Under the pieces are notes generated by a model. That model ran no database searches. It was given only the letters and a program-made list of their open reading frames with translations, and was not told where the DNA came from. Positions 29,401 through 40,582 of a stretch of 64,000 nt of DNA are shown piece after piece. How positions within the stretch are numbered: the first letter of the stretch is position 1; the number at the start of each line of letters is the position of its first letter. The position numbers and the translations under genes are program-made. Origin of the DNA: Clitoria ternatea (taxonomy: Eukaryota; Streptophyta; Magnoliopsida; Fabales; Fabaceae); the NCBI GenBank assembly GCA_037962975.1, contig CM075674.1, positions 38,640,501 to 38,704,500 on the forward strand, given 5' to 3'.

Positions 29401-30867
29401 ACAATCGGAATGTTAAAAATCTCCAACGAATTTCTGGAGTCGATGGTAGCTGCACAGAAAGACGATAAAGAGTTACTGAGGCTGATTGATACTTAGACCC
29501 AAGGCAAAAATGTGGAGATAACTAGGGGTGACGATGGTATATGGAGATTCAGGAACCGAGTGGTGGTGCCTGCACATGGAGGCTTCAGGCAGGCAGTGCT
29601 ATCAGAAGCACACAAGAGCTCTCTGAGTATACATCCGGGAGTGACAAAAATGTATCATAACTTAAAAAAGGAATTCTGGTGGCCAAGTATGAAGAAGGCA
29701 ATAATCGAGTATGTGAAATCCTGTGTGATATGCCAGAAGTGCAAGGTTGAGCACCAATGACCTCCAGGTTTGCTTCGACCTCCAGAAATTCCGATCTGGA
29801 AGTGGGAAGGTATCACCATGGACTTCGTGTCTGGACTACCCCGCACTCAAACCGGATACAACGCGATTTGGGTGATTGTTGATCGACTAACCAAAAGTGC
29901 GCATTTCCTGGCAATAAATATGAAGTGGTCGCTAGATCGATTAGCTAAGTTGTACATTGCTGAGGTCGTACGACTGCATGGTGTGCCCTCAAGCATTATC
30001 TCCGATCGGGATCCCCGATTCACTTCAAGGTTTTGGGGGAGTTTGCAACAACAACTGGGTACTGAGCTCAAATTGAGCTCAGCCTACCATCCCCAGACCG
30101 ATGGCCAATCAGAACGGACTATACAGACTCTTGAAGATATGTTAAGGGCATGTGTACTGGAACAGGGCGGATCATGGGATAAATACTTGCCCTTAGTGGA
30201 GTTTGCATATAATAACAGTTACCATAGCAGCATTGGGATGGCTCCATACGAAGCTCTTTATGGTCGGAAATATCGTACTTCATTATGTTGGAATGAGAAC
30301 GGCGATGCCCTTCATCTGGGGCCTGAGATGATTCAAGAGATGAATGAGCAAATCGCTTTAATCCGAGAAAAGATAAAAATTGCTCAAGACCGGTAAAAGA
30401 GCTATTATGACAATCGGCATAGACCCCTTGAATTCCAAGTGGGTGATTGGGTGTTCCTAAGGATTTCACCGACTAAGGGTATAGGTCGAATTTTAAAGAG
30501 CCAAAAGCTTAATCCGAAGTATATTGGACCATACCAAATACTAGAACGGATTGGTGAAGTCGCTTATCGACTGGATCTTCCCCAATCGTTGACTAACATT
30601 CACAACGTGTTCCACGTATCGCAACTTCGAGCTTACATTCTGTGTGATACCATGATTGTACCGAGTGACTCCATTGAAGTGAAGGTGAATTTGATGGTGG
30701 AGGCGATACCGATCGGCGTTGAAGAGCATCAAACCAAACGGTTAAGGAACAAGGAGGTACCACTGGTGAAGGTGAAGTGGTAGAATTTACATTGGATAAA
30801 CTACACTTGGGAGTTAGAATCCGATATGAGACGAATGTACCCTCATCTTTTTCAACCGGAACACTGA
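26452..30867 (+). pseudogene. Tekay chromovirus gag-pol with five in-frame stop codons
   Basis: A single uninterrupted register of 1,472 codons covers the whole polyprotein. In order: gag (TYKGGHDYDGAYIWIRDIEQ); two zinc knuckles at 27223 (CYNYGQEGHIAKHC, where the second Cys is Tyr) and 27283 (CFQCGQPGHLRPDC); protease DSGATHSF at about 27583; RT with FIDDILVYS near 28524; RNase H YCDASKFGLG near 28963; integrase finger (VTKMYHNLKKEFWWPS, CVICQKC); the catalytic core (MDFVSGLP, SDRDPRF, HPQTDGQSERT); and a chromodomain ending WELESDMRRMYPHLF. Stops are TAG 26707, TAG 29494, TGA 29758, TAA 30394 and TAG 30781. Each is one transition away from Trp, Gln or Arg. There are no frameshifts. Confidence 0.97.
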
Positions 30868-30886
30868 TTTTAGGGACGAAATCTCC

Positions 30887-30902
30887 TTTTAGGGGGGGTA
30901 GA
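30887..30902 (+). promoter_or_regulatory. Polypurine tract of Tekay element
   Basis: TTTTAGGGGGGGTAGA directly precedes the TGTAACATCC start of the 3' LTR. Confidence 0.93.
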
Positions 30903-33252
30903 TGTAACATCCCTGATGTTTTAATGAGAATTATAAGAAATGAGAAATGATTAGTAAATGTTTTAGAAGTTTTATTTAATATTTGTTCTGTCTTAGCCAG
31001 AGATAAGAAAGCCGGTGTCGAGATCGGTCTCTGAAGCGCGAGCAGGCGGAGTTAAAGATCGGGAGTGTAGGAGAAGAGCGGACAGAGTTAGGTGGTCTGG
31101 TCCAACCGTTGTGAGGAGAGCGCCTCACACGGGGTCATAGCCCGGATTAATCTCATAATGACTAAAACAACGGATGTAGGTAACCAAGAGGTGAGCACGG
31201 ATGAGGTATCCGATCTCTCAGGTTGTAGCTCGGATTTCCGAGGTATGAACACTAAGTTAGGACGTCGGGGGCCGATATTCATATTGGGCCTATACTCTTG
31301 CGAAGTATTAGAGAATTGTGAATAATTAAACGTTGTGGGAATAAATAAGTGTAATTGATTTGATAACTATGCAATAGTTTAATATAGTGAAATTGATTAA
31401 ATTTAGTAAGAATACAAATAAAATAAAGGAAAAGACGATCTTGCCCATGAGCTATACATATATATAAGGAGATTCTCTTCCTTCCCTCTTCATTATTTAC
31501 AAGTTACCTTTGTTGTTGGTCTGTTCCTTCTCTTTTGTTTTTCTCTCCTCTCTTAACGCTGATTTGCATGCGCTGGAGAGGGACTCCATTTGTGTCTAAA
31601 CTTCAATTGAACCCCATTCCTGTGATCGAGGCTTCAAGGTGAGTCTATTGATCCGTTCCAATTGTGATTCCCTTATTCCTTTTATTCTTTGGCTGTTAAG
31701 GGCCATGCATGGCTATATTCGTGGCTGTTCTCCACTCCTCTGGTGAGTATGAGCCCAGATGCAGTCCATGAACTAAGGGCGTTGAAGTGATGAGCTGTAC
31801 TTTATGATCCGTAGGTAGTAGGCTAAGCAACGGAAGACTGAGTGACAGAGTTGAGACTGCGAAACCAGTGCTCAGAGGAAGGAATCGACACAGAGAACAG
31901 ATCATCGAAGCGTGGAACCAAAGTAAGGGGGGTGTTCGGGTTATAATTAATTAGAATAGGACTCGCTTCTTATACAGGTCATTGAAGTAACGTAAACAGG
32001 TTAAGGAAAATGTTGCTAAACGTAGTTTTGTGTTTATGCTTGTGCATGTGTGACTGAGTACATTAATTAGTGGAGGATCGGGTGTGGATGAGTTTATCAT
32101 GTATGATCTTGTGATATCTAATGTGAAATGATCAGTGTTATGTGACGTCGGGTTAGCAAGCAGGCTACCCGAGTGATGGGGAATTGATATTATTATGTGA
32201 AAGGTAAATTGTTGAATGACTATGTGGTGTGGGATGGCCGACGGTATATGATAGCCCCTCATTTCCGGCTCCTGTGGTTTTCGTTCCCAGTTGAGCTACC
32301 CAGTGGTCAAGTAGGACCCAGTGGTTGAGGTGGAGAGTCAAGCAGGACTCGGTGAACCAAGCAGGGTTCACGGGGTGTCAAGTAGGACCCCCAGCTGAAG
32401 GCCAATCCTTTAGTATCCGGATACTAGGAGTCAGATTGTATGAGAGTCAGTTGTGATCGTGATGAATGTGATGGAATTGTGTAGTTGGTTTAATATAGTT
32501 ACTGTATGTAATACACTATGTTCCGGTATGCTTACTTACAAGTGGTGCTTTATGTGTATGTATAAATATGCATGTATATTTTTAGGTTCCATTCTATATT
32601 AATTACAATGCCAAACACTCACCCTTGCCTTTTTTTTTAGTAACCAGAGACAGGGAGGGGGAAGGAGCCATGGAGTCGCGCCAAGGGGGAGAACGGTGCC
32701 AGGGTCCGAGTGACTTTGAGTGACTCTCTATAGAGTCATATGTGTGTATAAGAACTTCTTAGTATTATTATTAATTGTGTTTAATTAAGACCGGATCGGA
32801 TGTAAACCTATATTTTAAAATATATCACTGTTATTTGCATATGCTTTCATGGTAGCTATGGTAACTCTTTGGGTTCACAGAACCATTTTTAGAGTGAAAT
32901 TTTGGGAGTCCGGTTGCATGTTTTGTATAATCCGATGTGTGAAAGGTGTTCGCTCAAGCGAATAGAACCTCGTTTAAGCGAGAGTCCGGAATCTCGCTTA
33001 GACGAGTAGGGGCCTCGCTCAAGCGAGAAACCCTGATTTCCCTTTCTCCCATCCGTTGTGTTTAAATTAACTTGTTTTTCTTTTCTAGATCTCATTTAAT
33101 TAATCTAACTGTGACTGCTGTCACTTGAATAAGTCAGTAAAAATAAATGCTTTTTCACTAAATATCGTTTAATTTTCAAGAAAAGGAAAAATTTATCGTA
33201 AGAGGTAATTGTTTGAATAAAAATAAATGCAAAAATAACCTAGGATGTTACA
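30903..33252 (+). repeat. 3' LTR of Tekay element
   Basis: 2,350 bp, colinear with the 5' LTR and about 1.2% different by eye. It ends GATGTTACA followed by the TSD TAATC, which is itself the left half of a TAATCGATTA palindrome. Confidence 0.97.
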
Positions 33253-33436
33253 TAATCGATTATAGGCTTTTTGTAATTGATTACCATAGTGGAAAGAAGG
33301 TTTTTGAATTATTCTAAGTTATGTACCGCTTAGGTCTTAGGGTTCATTCACCAGTGGCAATTCTAATTGTGAAAATTTTTCTTTAACTTTTATTAGACCA
33401 TGTGGTAAATTCTAGGAATTTAAGCGGGATGTTACA
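33253..33436 (+). repeat. Possible 3' end of an older LTR (host of the Tekay insertion)
   Basis: After the Tekay TSD the sequence has TAATCGATTATAGG and TAATTGATTACC, and 180 bp later ends 'aagcgggatgttaca', resembling a gypsy LTR terminus (..GGATGTTACA). The matching left part should be just before 23867, but I cannot find its TGTAAC start there. Confidence 0.35.
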
Positions 33437-33790
33437 AGATAATGGTGGTGATGATGGCAACAATGAGGAAGTGGCGGTGGCAATGGTGTAGGTGGAGACT
33501 ATAGTGGCAATGGCAGTAGTGGTGGTGATTGCAACGATGGTCATGGAGGATGTGGCGACGAGAGGTGCTAGTGGCGACAGCGATGAGGTGGTGGCAGGGT
33601 TGGTGGTAATGGATTTCATGGTCGTGATGGTGGTAGTGGTGGTGGTGATGACAACGAGTAAGTGCTAGTGATGACAGTGGTAATGATGGTGATGATAGGT
33701 AGCAACGAAGGGGTGGGGTAGAGGCAGTGGCAGTAGTGATGGTGGTTGCGACGATGGTGGCGGCAACAGAGACAACAGGGGTTGCAATAG
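33437..33790 (+). repeat. Degenerate GGTGGTGATG-type purine-rich repeat
   Basis: A 350-bp low-complexity tract of GGT, GGC, GAT and GCA triplets (ggtggtgatgatggcaac.., gtggtggtggtgatgac..). It has strand asymmetry (very few T-runs or C-runs) and no perfect period. No open frame runs through it without stops. It stands out from the AT-rich surroundings. Confidence 0.8.
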
Positions 33791-35361
33791 ATTTCTCTCT
33801 TTTTTTTTTAGAATTTTAAATTCCTTAGTTATAGTTATATTAAAAATTCTCTTAAAAATTATATGAAATTTAAAATTACTAGAATTTTAATATCCAAATA
33901 ATATATTATAATTACTAATATTTAAACTCTTTTATTAACATAAATTTCCCAATTAAATTTCTTTATCCAAATACAATGATAATGTATAGAAATGTAGAAG
34001 TTTGGCTTAGAGATATATTGTTGCATTTTTTTCCTTGAGAATAGAAGATAAGTTGAGAGAATGTATTGATGTAATTACTGATGGAGGCGCATTATGTATT
34101 CTTAGTGAAAGAATTGTAATTTGAGTTCCATAGAGAGATCATATCTCATTTCATTCAACTTCAAAAAAGGGTAATGAAAATAATTTTAGTTTTAGTTTTT
34201 AATATAAATAAGTTATAACATTATCTTTTAGTTTTACCCACTGGAATATATATGATTCACTCTGAAAGAGTCCAAGGCTTTGCATAATGCTCAGGTCAAA
34301 TGTTTTTGTTTCTTTGATTGGCCATTAAATGTGGATACCAAAGACAAACACCACATACCTGGGGACCTTCCCACTTGCAGAGACAGAGAACCACTGAAAT
34401 ATTTGACACCTTCTCAATTATAGGTTAATGGGACTCTTGTGTCAATCTACATGGGCCCCTAATAATCACAGGTTACAGTATTTGTTCCTCAATCTTCTAA
34501 GTGGAATGCACACCAAAATGTTCTATGCATCCCATCAAATTTTTCAAATGATATAATTACAAATATTATAATATTTATTTTTTAAAAATATGGAGAAAGA
34601 TGTAATTCATGTGATATACAAATAGCAGTTTTTTAATAAGAGATTTTAAAATAGAGTTATCAAAATTACCGAACCTAATAGTACTATATTGAATTGAATA
34701 GAGAGACTTGAATATAAAAATTGCAAGTAATTTCTTCCTGCACCACCTATTTAAAAAATTCAAACCAAAATTTATCTGAATTTTATTATCCGGATGTGTA
34801 AATATAGTATTTGGATTTTATAATCAAATAAATTATAAAGTTTATAAAAATGGTACATGAAGAGAAAAAGGAGGTGTAAGAAGAAATTATCAAAATTGTA
34901 ACCGTGAATTTTAATGTGCTTTTCAGGCCTTTCTGATTTTATGGCCCAGTCCGTCAAAGTTTACAAGCCTTAAATTATTTAATAAGAAAGAAATAATTTA
35001 ATTTAAAAAATGGTTTATACGATTAAATTTTGAAGCATAATTTGACTTGAATTATTAGTTTTAAAGAAATGGATTTTTTTTTTAGGTTACAATCCCCGCT
35101 TTGCATGTCTATCCCGTTCACAGATGCCGAGACCTTGAATATTAAATACAACTAACTTCCTTTAATTTTATATTGCGAGATTTTTTATTATCTATTAGGA
35201 TAACAACAAAGAAAATGAAGAATATCGAGATTATACTGATTAGTTCAAAGTTTGAATCTTACTTCAACACTTTATATCTCATGTTTAGTGTTGCTTTATG
35301 TTCAGAGTTTGCATTAGTAACAACGATTATTTTTTAGATAAAATAATTTTATAATAAAAAA
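33791..35361. other. AT-rich intergenic region
   Basis: No coding similarity recognised. The stretch 34320-34510 is less AT-rich ('cataccctggggaccttcccacttgcag'-like wording) and may be single-copy promoter or exon debris, but I cannot assign it. Confidence 0.4.
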
Positions 35362-36022
35362 TGTAACATGCTGAATTTTAATTTTTGGGTAATTTATATT
35401 AGTCAAATAATTAAATTAAAAGGGTTATATTATTCCCAGACGGTCAAGTTGATTTTAGAATTTATAAGGGTAAGTTTCGGATAACCGTTAGTTACCCGAT
35501 TGATTTTAAAAATTAATTAGACGCATGAAATGATATTTATGCCCTTAATGGAAGGCTGAGACAATTCCCTATCTTTCAATGTTTCATTCCATCTCCTTCT
35601 CATTTGAAGCATGCAAACAGAGAAAAGATGCTTGGTGCCATTCCCCCATTCCCCCATTCCCTTTCGTGGTTTCATCACTTCATCTACCATATTCTTCTTT
35701 CAATTGCTTAAGGCAAAATTGCATGTCCAATTTTCCTTTTCCTTCATGCAACGGCAATTGATGCTTGAAGAAAAACTTTAAATTCTTGAAATTATTAATG
35801 TAATGGCTGAACCCAACTCCGATTTTGTGTAATTTCCAAACCCCATACCTTCAATTTCTTACGATTTCTTAAATTTAGAAGCAATTTTGGGTTTTGATTT
35901 CACTTGGGCAGCTTTGGACACATTGGGGGTTTCGACTTTCTTCAATTTCAAGTGAGTTTAAGTGATACCTGTAACATCCCAAAATTTATGATTCTTAGAA
36001 AATAATTTATTAATGATTAATG

Positions 36023-36720
36023 GAGAATTTCTGAATGAAATTCCGAGTGAATACTGTCTGAGATAAGACAATCCGAGTGAAAATGGATATGATTCCGAGT
36101 GAAGTGTCTCTGAGTGTGATACTTCCGAGAGGGATGGCACCGAGTGAGATGTTTCCAAGTGGAATAGCGTCGTGAGATATTCCCGACTTCCGAGTGGTGT
36201 GGCACCGATTGGGATATGCCGAGTAAGTCTTTTCCAAGGAGAGTACTTCTGGACAGAGAAAGACTTCAACTTCGAATGAGTATATTCCGAGTGAATGGTT
36301 CCAAGGGAAGTAAATATCCGAGTGGTGAATTCATTTAATTCGTGCTCGGGTCCATATTCAGAGTTGTTGAGAGTTTGTGTTTGGGTTCGTCTTCGAGATT
36401 ATTTTCGACCCCGAGTGATCCTTTCGAGTGGAAAGATTTCCGAGAGAGGATTGTCTTCAAACTTCGAGTGATCTTTTCAGATGGAAGACTTCTGAGTGAC
36501 GCAAGTGAAGGCTTGACTCGGACAGAAATATATCTGAGTGAGATGTCTGAATGAGATATTTCCGTGTGAGACATTTCCGAGGAAGGAAAGCTGATTGTTT
36601 CATGTGGAAACCTTTCCGAGTGAATTTCCTCCGAGTGAAGTAATTCTGAACGGACAGAGGCTGTGATGAATCTTCTCGGAAAGATGTGCCAGAATATCGA
36701 AACCGAGTCGGAATTAATAA
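36023..36720 (+). repeat. TTCCGAGTGA motif field in solo LTR
   Basis: More than a dozen CCGAGTG/CCGAGWG occurrences in direct orientation at irregular 15-60 bp spacing, in a U3 otherwise unrelated to the Tat/Ogre-like LTR at the left of the window, which has the same motif. Confidence 0.8.
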
Positions 36721-36918
36721 TTATTTCAATTATTGAGGCTTTCCACGTCACTCTGTTCTTTCACATTCTAGCATATTCTATTTTCTGATATTTTCTAAGT
36801 ATGGGACCCTCCCTGATGTTCTGTCCCCTTTTCATTAAATATTTTATTCCTTCCTTATCATTTAAAGATACGTGTAGCAGACATCTTCCTATCGTTCACG
36901 TCTCTTCTGCATGAACGA

Positions 36919-36928
36919 TATATAAATA
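36919..36928 (+). promoter_or_regulatory. TATA box of solo LTR
   Basis: TATATAAATA followed by 'cttctactgtg', at the border between the motif-rich U3 and the downstream part of the LTR. Confidence 0.5.
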
Positions 36929-37539
36929 CTTCTACTGTGAATCAGTTTAAAAACTTTTCAAAGTGAAAAACATCATCTATAATCCTTCCAATCTTTACTG
37001 AAAACCATCAAACGAAGAAGAAATCAATCTTCATTTCTTCTCTTTCACGTGAAAGCTTGAATTTCATAAGTAAGGAAGCTTTGGACTGGTACAGAGCTGA
37101 AATTCTAGTCGGAATTTGTAAGCTGTGATAGGATATTGCTTAAAGAGCTGTTGGAACTCTTTATTTCCAGGTAGGGGAGCATTACATTTTAAATGCATGG
37201 TTTATGAACGAATTCAGGATAATATTATTATCTTTAATATGAAATCCTGAATATATATATATGTTACACGTGATATATTTGTGACGATTGTGATTTCCGT
37301 TCATATGATATTGATATGTGGTTGATGATGATGATATGAATATTATTCATGAATTTTTCATGATGTATGAATGCATGGGATGAATGTGTATTGAACAAAT
37401 ATGAAATATTATGTGTGTTTGAATATGTTAACAGGTCCAAAGATGTGCAAAGATTTTGATAATGACAAACACTCTTGAAGAAACCGATGCAAAAACAAAG
37501 ACATGAAATCAGAATTGAAGTAACAACGAAGCTAATCGA

Positions 37540-37940
37540 TTAGGCCATAGATGCTAATCGATTAGGAGCTTTCTGTTTTGGAATTAATTGCATCAGGTAT
37601 GAAAGCTAATCGATTAGGAAGCCAAATAATCGATTAGGTACACACTGGAATTAAGGTAATCGATTATACACCAGAGACTAATCGATTACAACAATCAGAA
37701 ATGGGATAAAATGCATCAGGTATGAAAGCTAATCGATTAAGGGAACCATATAATCAATTAGTGAGTCACTGGATTTAAGGTAATCGATTGCAAGACATGC
37801 TAATCGATTAGGATGCTGCGAAAACAAATTAAATGCATCAGGTACAGATGCTAATCGATTAGAGGAAGTGAAATAATCGATTAGGAAGTCTCTGACTTGA
37901 AGCTAATCGATTACAACGCGAGGGTGTAATCGATTACGCT
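37540..37940 (+). repeat. TAATCGATTA palindrome cluster in copia LTR
   Basis: Around 14 copies of the palindrome or one-base variants (e.g. ATAATCAATTAG, GTAATCGATTGC) in 400 bp, spaced irregularly. The cluster is conserved at 46131-46530 in the 3' LTR. Confidence 0.9.
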
Positions 37941-38055
37941 AGTGGAAAAACAGATTTAAGTGGGAAACCAGCTCATGTCTCCACCATTCTTCAAATTCCC
38001 ACTAAGTGCAACGGCTATGATGGACTAGGGCACACCTCAACTGCTATCATGGCTC

Positions 38056-38062
38056 TATAAAT
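38056..38062 (+). promoter_or_regulatory. TATA box of SIRE-type LTR
   Basis: TATAAAT in 'ggctctataaatggaag', after the palindrome cluster. The same site in the 3' LTR is 46647-46653. Confidence 0.6.
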
Positions 38063-38845
38063 GGAAGAAGAACACAAGCACAAGAGGCAACCAACAAGAA
38101 CCAAGAAGCAACAAATCCTTAGCTCTATTTTGTGCTTTGTAAGCCTATTTCTTGTATCTTATACTTCACTTGTATATCCTCTCATCTTGAGAGTTAGAAG
38201 TCGTGAGAGTTTTTCATTTGTATATCTGCTCTATTGAGAGAGTGTATTGATTGTAAACAAACACCAAACACAAGTTATTCACTCTAGGTTGAGTGGTTGT
38301 TCACTCTAGGTTGAGTGGTTACAAAGGTTGAGGATTCAACCTTTGGGATATTGTGAGACTGAGAGATTGGGTGGGTTGCCCTTGAACTTGTGAGGATTGG
38401 GTTCTTGAGTGTGGGACACTAGGAAGCCGCAATTGCTCAAAGTTGTATCTCTAGTCTACAATAGTGGAAAATCCTCTAAGTGGGTTGCTTAGAGGCGAGA
38501 CGTACACCGGATTGGGTGGAACTCGTTACATCGGTTTGCAAGCTTCTCTTCCTTACTCTTTTACTTTCATATACTGCATATTTGTTGATTGGTACTGTTT
38601 GGTTGAGAAAAGCATACTTGAACTTGCTTAATTTGTTATACCTTAGATATTGCACACCAAGTGTTTGGTAAATTGCTTCAGCAATATTTCTCATTGCAGT
38701 GCATTGCTTGTTATCTTCCATTCTATCTCACTTGCATAATTTCATAAACTTAGTGATAAAAATCAGTCTCAAAGGTATTCCACTCAAAAGTTTTAAATCT
38801 CAATTCACCCCCCCTCTTGAGTATTGAGGCCACTTGAACAACAAG

Positions 38846-38857
38846 TGGTATCAGAGC
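38846..38857 (+). promoter_or_regulatory. Primer binding site (initiator Met tRNA), SIRE-type element
   Basis: TGGTATCAGAGC, two bases after the LTR end; same primer tRNA as the Tekay element. Confidence 0.95.
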
Positions 38858-38899
38858 TTGACTCTTGGTAGATCAAGCTTAACAGCTTCAAGAGATTAA

Positions 38900-40570
38900 A
38901 TGGCCTCAAGTTCTCAAAATGTTTTTCCCGAGGGTGGTGCGATAAATAGACCTCCCGCTTTCAATGGGGAAGGGTATGCCTTTTGGAAAGAGAGAATGAA
39001 AATCTTCATTCAATCAATTGACTTGAGAATATGGAATACCATTGAAAATGGTCCTTATATACCAATGCATACTATAGATAGCAAGAATGTTGAAAAACCT
39101 ATAGATGAATGGACAAGCGAGGAAGAAAAGAAAGTCCAATATGGCTACAAGGCCAAAAATCTCATTACTATGTCTTTAGGTCAAGATGAATTTTTTAGGA
39201 TAATGACATGCCAAACTGCTAAAGAAATGTGGGATACTCTTCAAGTAACCCATGAAGGTACTAATGATGTAAAGGATTCCAAAATTAGTACCTTGACTAG
39301 CCAATATGAATGCTTTAGGATAAATTCAGGAGAATCTATTGTAGATATGCAGAAAAGGTTTACACTTATTATCAACCATCTTATTACTCTTGGCAAAGTA
39401 TATACTAACAAAGAGCTTGTGCACAAAATTTTGAAAAGTCTTAGCAGGGAATGGCAACCTCTTGTCACAGCAATAAAACAATCTCCTAGCATCAATGAAA
39501 TGTCTCTTGCAACACTCTTTGGAAAATTGCAAGAACAAGAGCAAGAACTTAAAGCATTGAAGCTAGCCGAGGAAGAGGAGAAATCCACCAAGAAGAAAGG
39601 GCTAGCCCTCAAAGCCACCTCCATGCATGAGGAAGAATCATGCAGTGACTTAGATGAAGAAGAAGAGTTTGGGCTATTCGTAAAAAGATTTGGAATATTC
39701 ATGAAGAACAAAAAGTTCCAAAAGAACTTTAAGCCCCAAGGTAAGAAACCTACCTCTAATGAAACTTCCTCTTCACCAAGTTGTTTTGAATGTGGCAAGG
39801 AAGGGCACTTCAAAGCCGATTGTCCAAACCTCAAAAAGAAGGGCAAGGACAAACAAAGAAGAAGAAGAGCCTATATTGCTTGGGATGAGAACGATGTGAG
39901 CAGCTCCGACGACTCGGAAGATGAGCAAGCCAATCTTTGCTTAATGGCAAATCATCAAGAAGAAGATAATGAGGTAAATCTTCTTGACTTAGATAAAAAT
40001 GAGCTGTTAGATGCATTTGAAGAATTATATGATAAATTTACAAAAATCTCTAGTAAACTCAAAGCATCTAGGAAAACCAGTGATACCCTTGAACTGCATC
40101 TCATGGAAGTATGTAAAGAAAATGAGAGCTTAAAAGAAGAACTAGAGAAAGTTCAAACATGCTCTAAGGATAAACCATGTGATTTTGCAAGAAGGTGCAT
40201 TGTATTAGAAACCAAGGTTGAAGACCTAAATAGGACACTTGAGAAATTCACAAATGGAAGAGATAATTTGAATATCCTACTTGGGCAACAAAAATGCATG
40301 TTTAGTAAAACCGGTTTAGGATATGACCAAGAACATAGTAACCATAAAATGGAGAAACACTATAAAAGTTTCTTTGCACCACCAAGCAAATCCTCCTCAC
40401 CTTTTATGAAATGCAATCATTGTGGTCTTAAAGGTCATAACTCTTATAATTGCAATGTTAGAAGATTAGGACCAAAAGTAGTGAGAAAAGTATGGGTTCC
40501 TAAGGGAACATTTTCACAAACTAACCTACAAGGACCCAACATAAAATGGGTACCAAGCTCTCTAACTTGA
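38900..40570 (+). CDS. Ty1/copia gag (556 residues)
   Basis: Open gag frame of a SIRE-type copia element, starting 56 bases after the LTR with MASSSQNVFPEGGAINRPP. The UBN2-like capsid region contains FNGEGYAFWKERMKIFI and later TCQTAKEMWDTLQVTHEGT. A CCHC knuckle CFECGKEGHFKADC near 39781 is followed by an acidic/Ser-rich stretch and a predicted coiled coil (SLKEELEKVQ). A second knuckle, CNHCGLKGHNSYNC, lies near 40410. It would form the virus-like particle and package the RNA. It ends TGA, in the same frame as pol; a TAG follows four codons later. Confidence 0.95.
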   Translation: MASSSQNVFPEGGAINRPPAFNGEGYAFWKERMKIFIQSIDLRIWNTIENGPYIPMHTIDSKNVEKPIDEWTSEEEKKVQYGYKAKNLITMSLGQDEFFRIMTCQTAKEMWDTLQVTHEGTNDVKDSKISTLTSQYECFRINSGESIVDMQKRFTLIINHLITLGKVYTNKELVHKILKSLSREWQPLVTAIKQSPSINEMSLATLFGKLQEQEQELKALKLAEEEEKSTKKKGLALKATSMHEEESCSDLDEEEEFGLFVKRFGIFMKNKKFQKNFKPQGKKPTSNETSSSPSCFECGKEGHFKADCPNLKKKGKDKQRRRRAYIAWDENDVSSSDDSEDEQANLCLMANHQEEDNEVNLLDLDKNELLDAFEELYDKFTKISSKLKASRKTSDTLELHLMEVCKENESLKEELEKVQTCSKDKPCDFARRCIVLETKVEDLNRTLEKFTNGRDNLNILLGQQKCMFSKTGLGYDQEHSNHKMEKHYKSFFAPPSKSSSPFMKCNHCGLKGHNSYNCNVRRLGPKVVRKVWVPKGTFSQTNLQGPNIKWVPSSLT

Positions 40571-40582
40571 ATTGTTTTGTAG

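Larger units (their letters stand above)
23872..33252 (+). mobile_element. Tekay-type chromovirus (Ty3/gypsy), 9,381 bp, structurally complete
   Basis: Flanked by the 5-bp target duplication TAATC (23867-23871 and 33253-33257). LTRs are 2,351 and 2,350 bp, start TGTAACATCCCTGATG and end GGATGTTACA. A primer site for initiator-Met tRNA, one long gag-pol frame, and a G7 polypurine tract are all in the expected order. By eye the two LTRs differ at about 27-28 positions plus one single-base indel, near 1.2%. With an assumed rate of 1.3e-8 per site per year this is roughly half a million years. The element is inactive because of five stop codons in gag-pol. Confidence 0.97.
37414..38843 (+). repeat. 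5' LTR of SIRE-type element
   Basis: Contains about 14 AATCGATTA-like sites (37543-37940), a TATA box, and a direct duplication 'cactctaggttgagtggtt' x2 near 38280-38320. A run of seven C is at 38808-38814. Confidence 0.96.

Noticed and set aside
39241..39852. 203-codon minus-strand open frame
   Set aside because: It is antisense to the gag gene and mirrors its codon pattern; no independent evidence.
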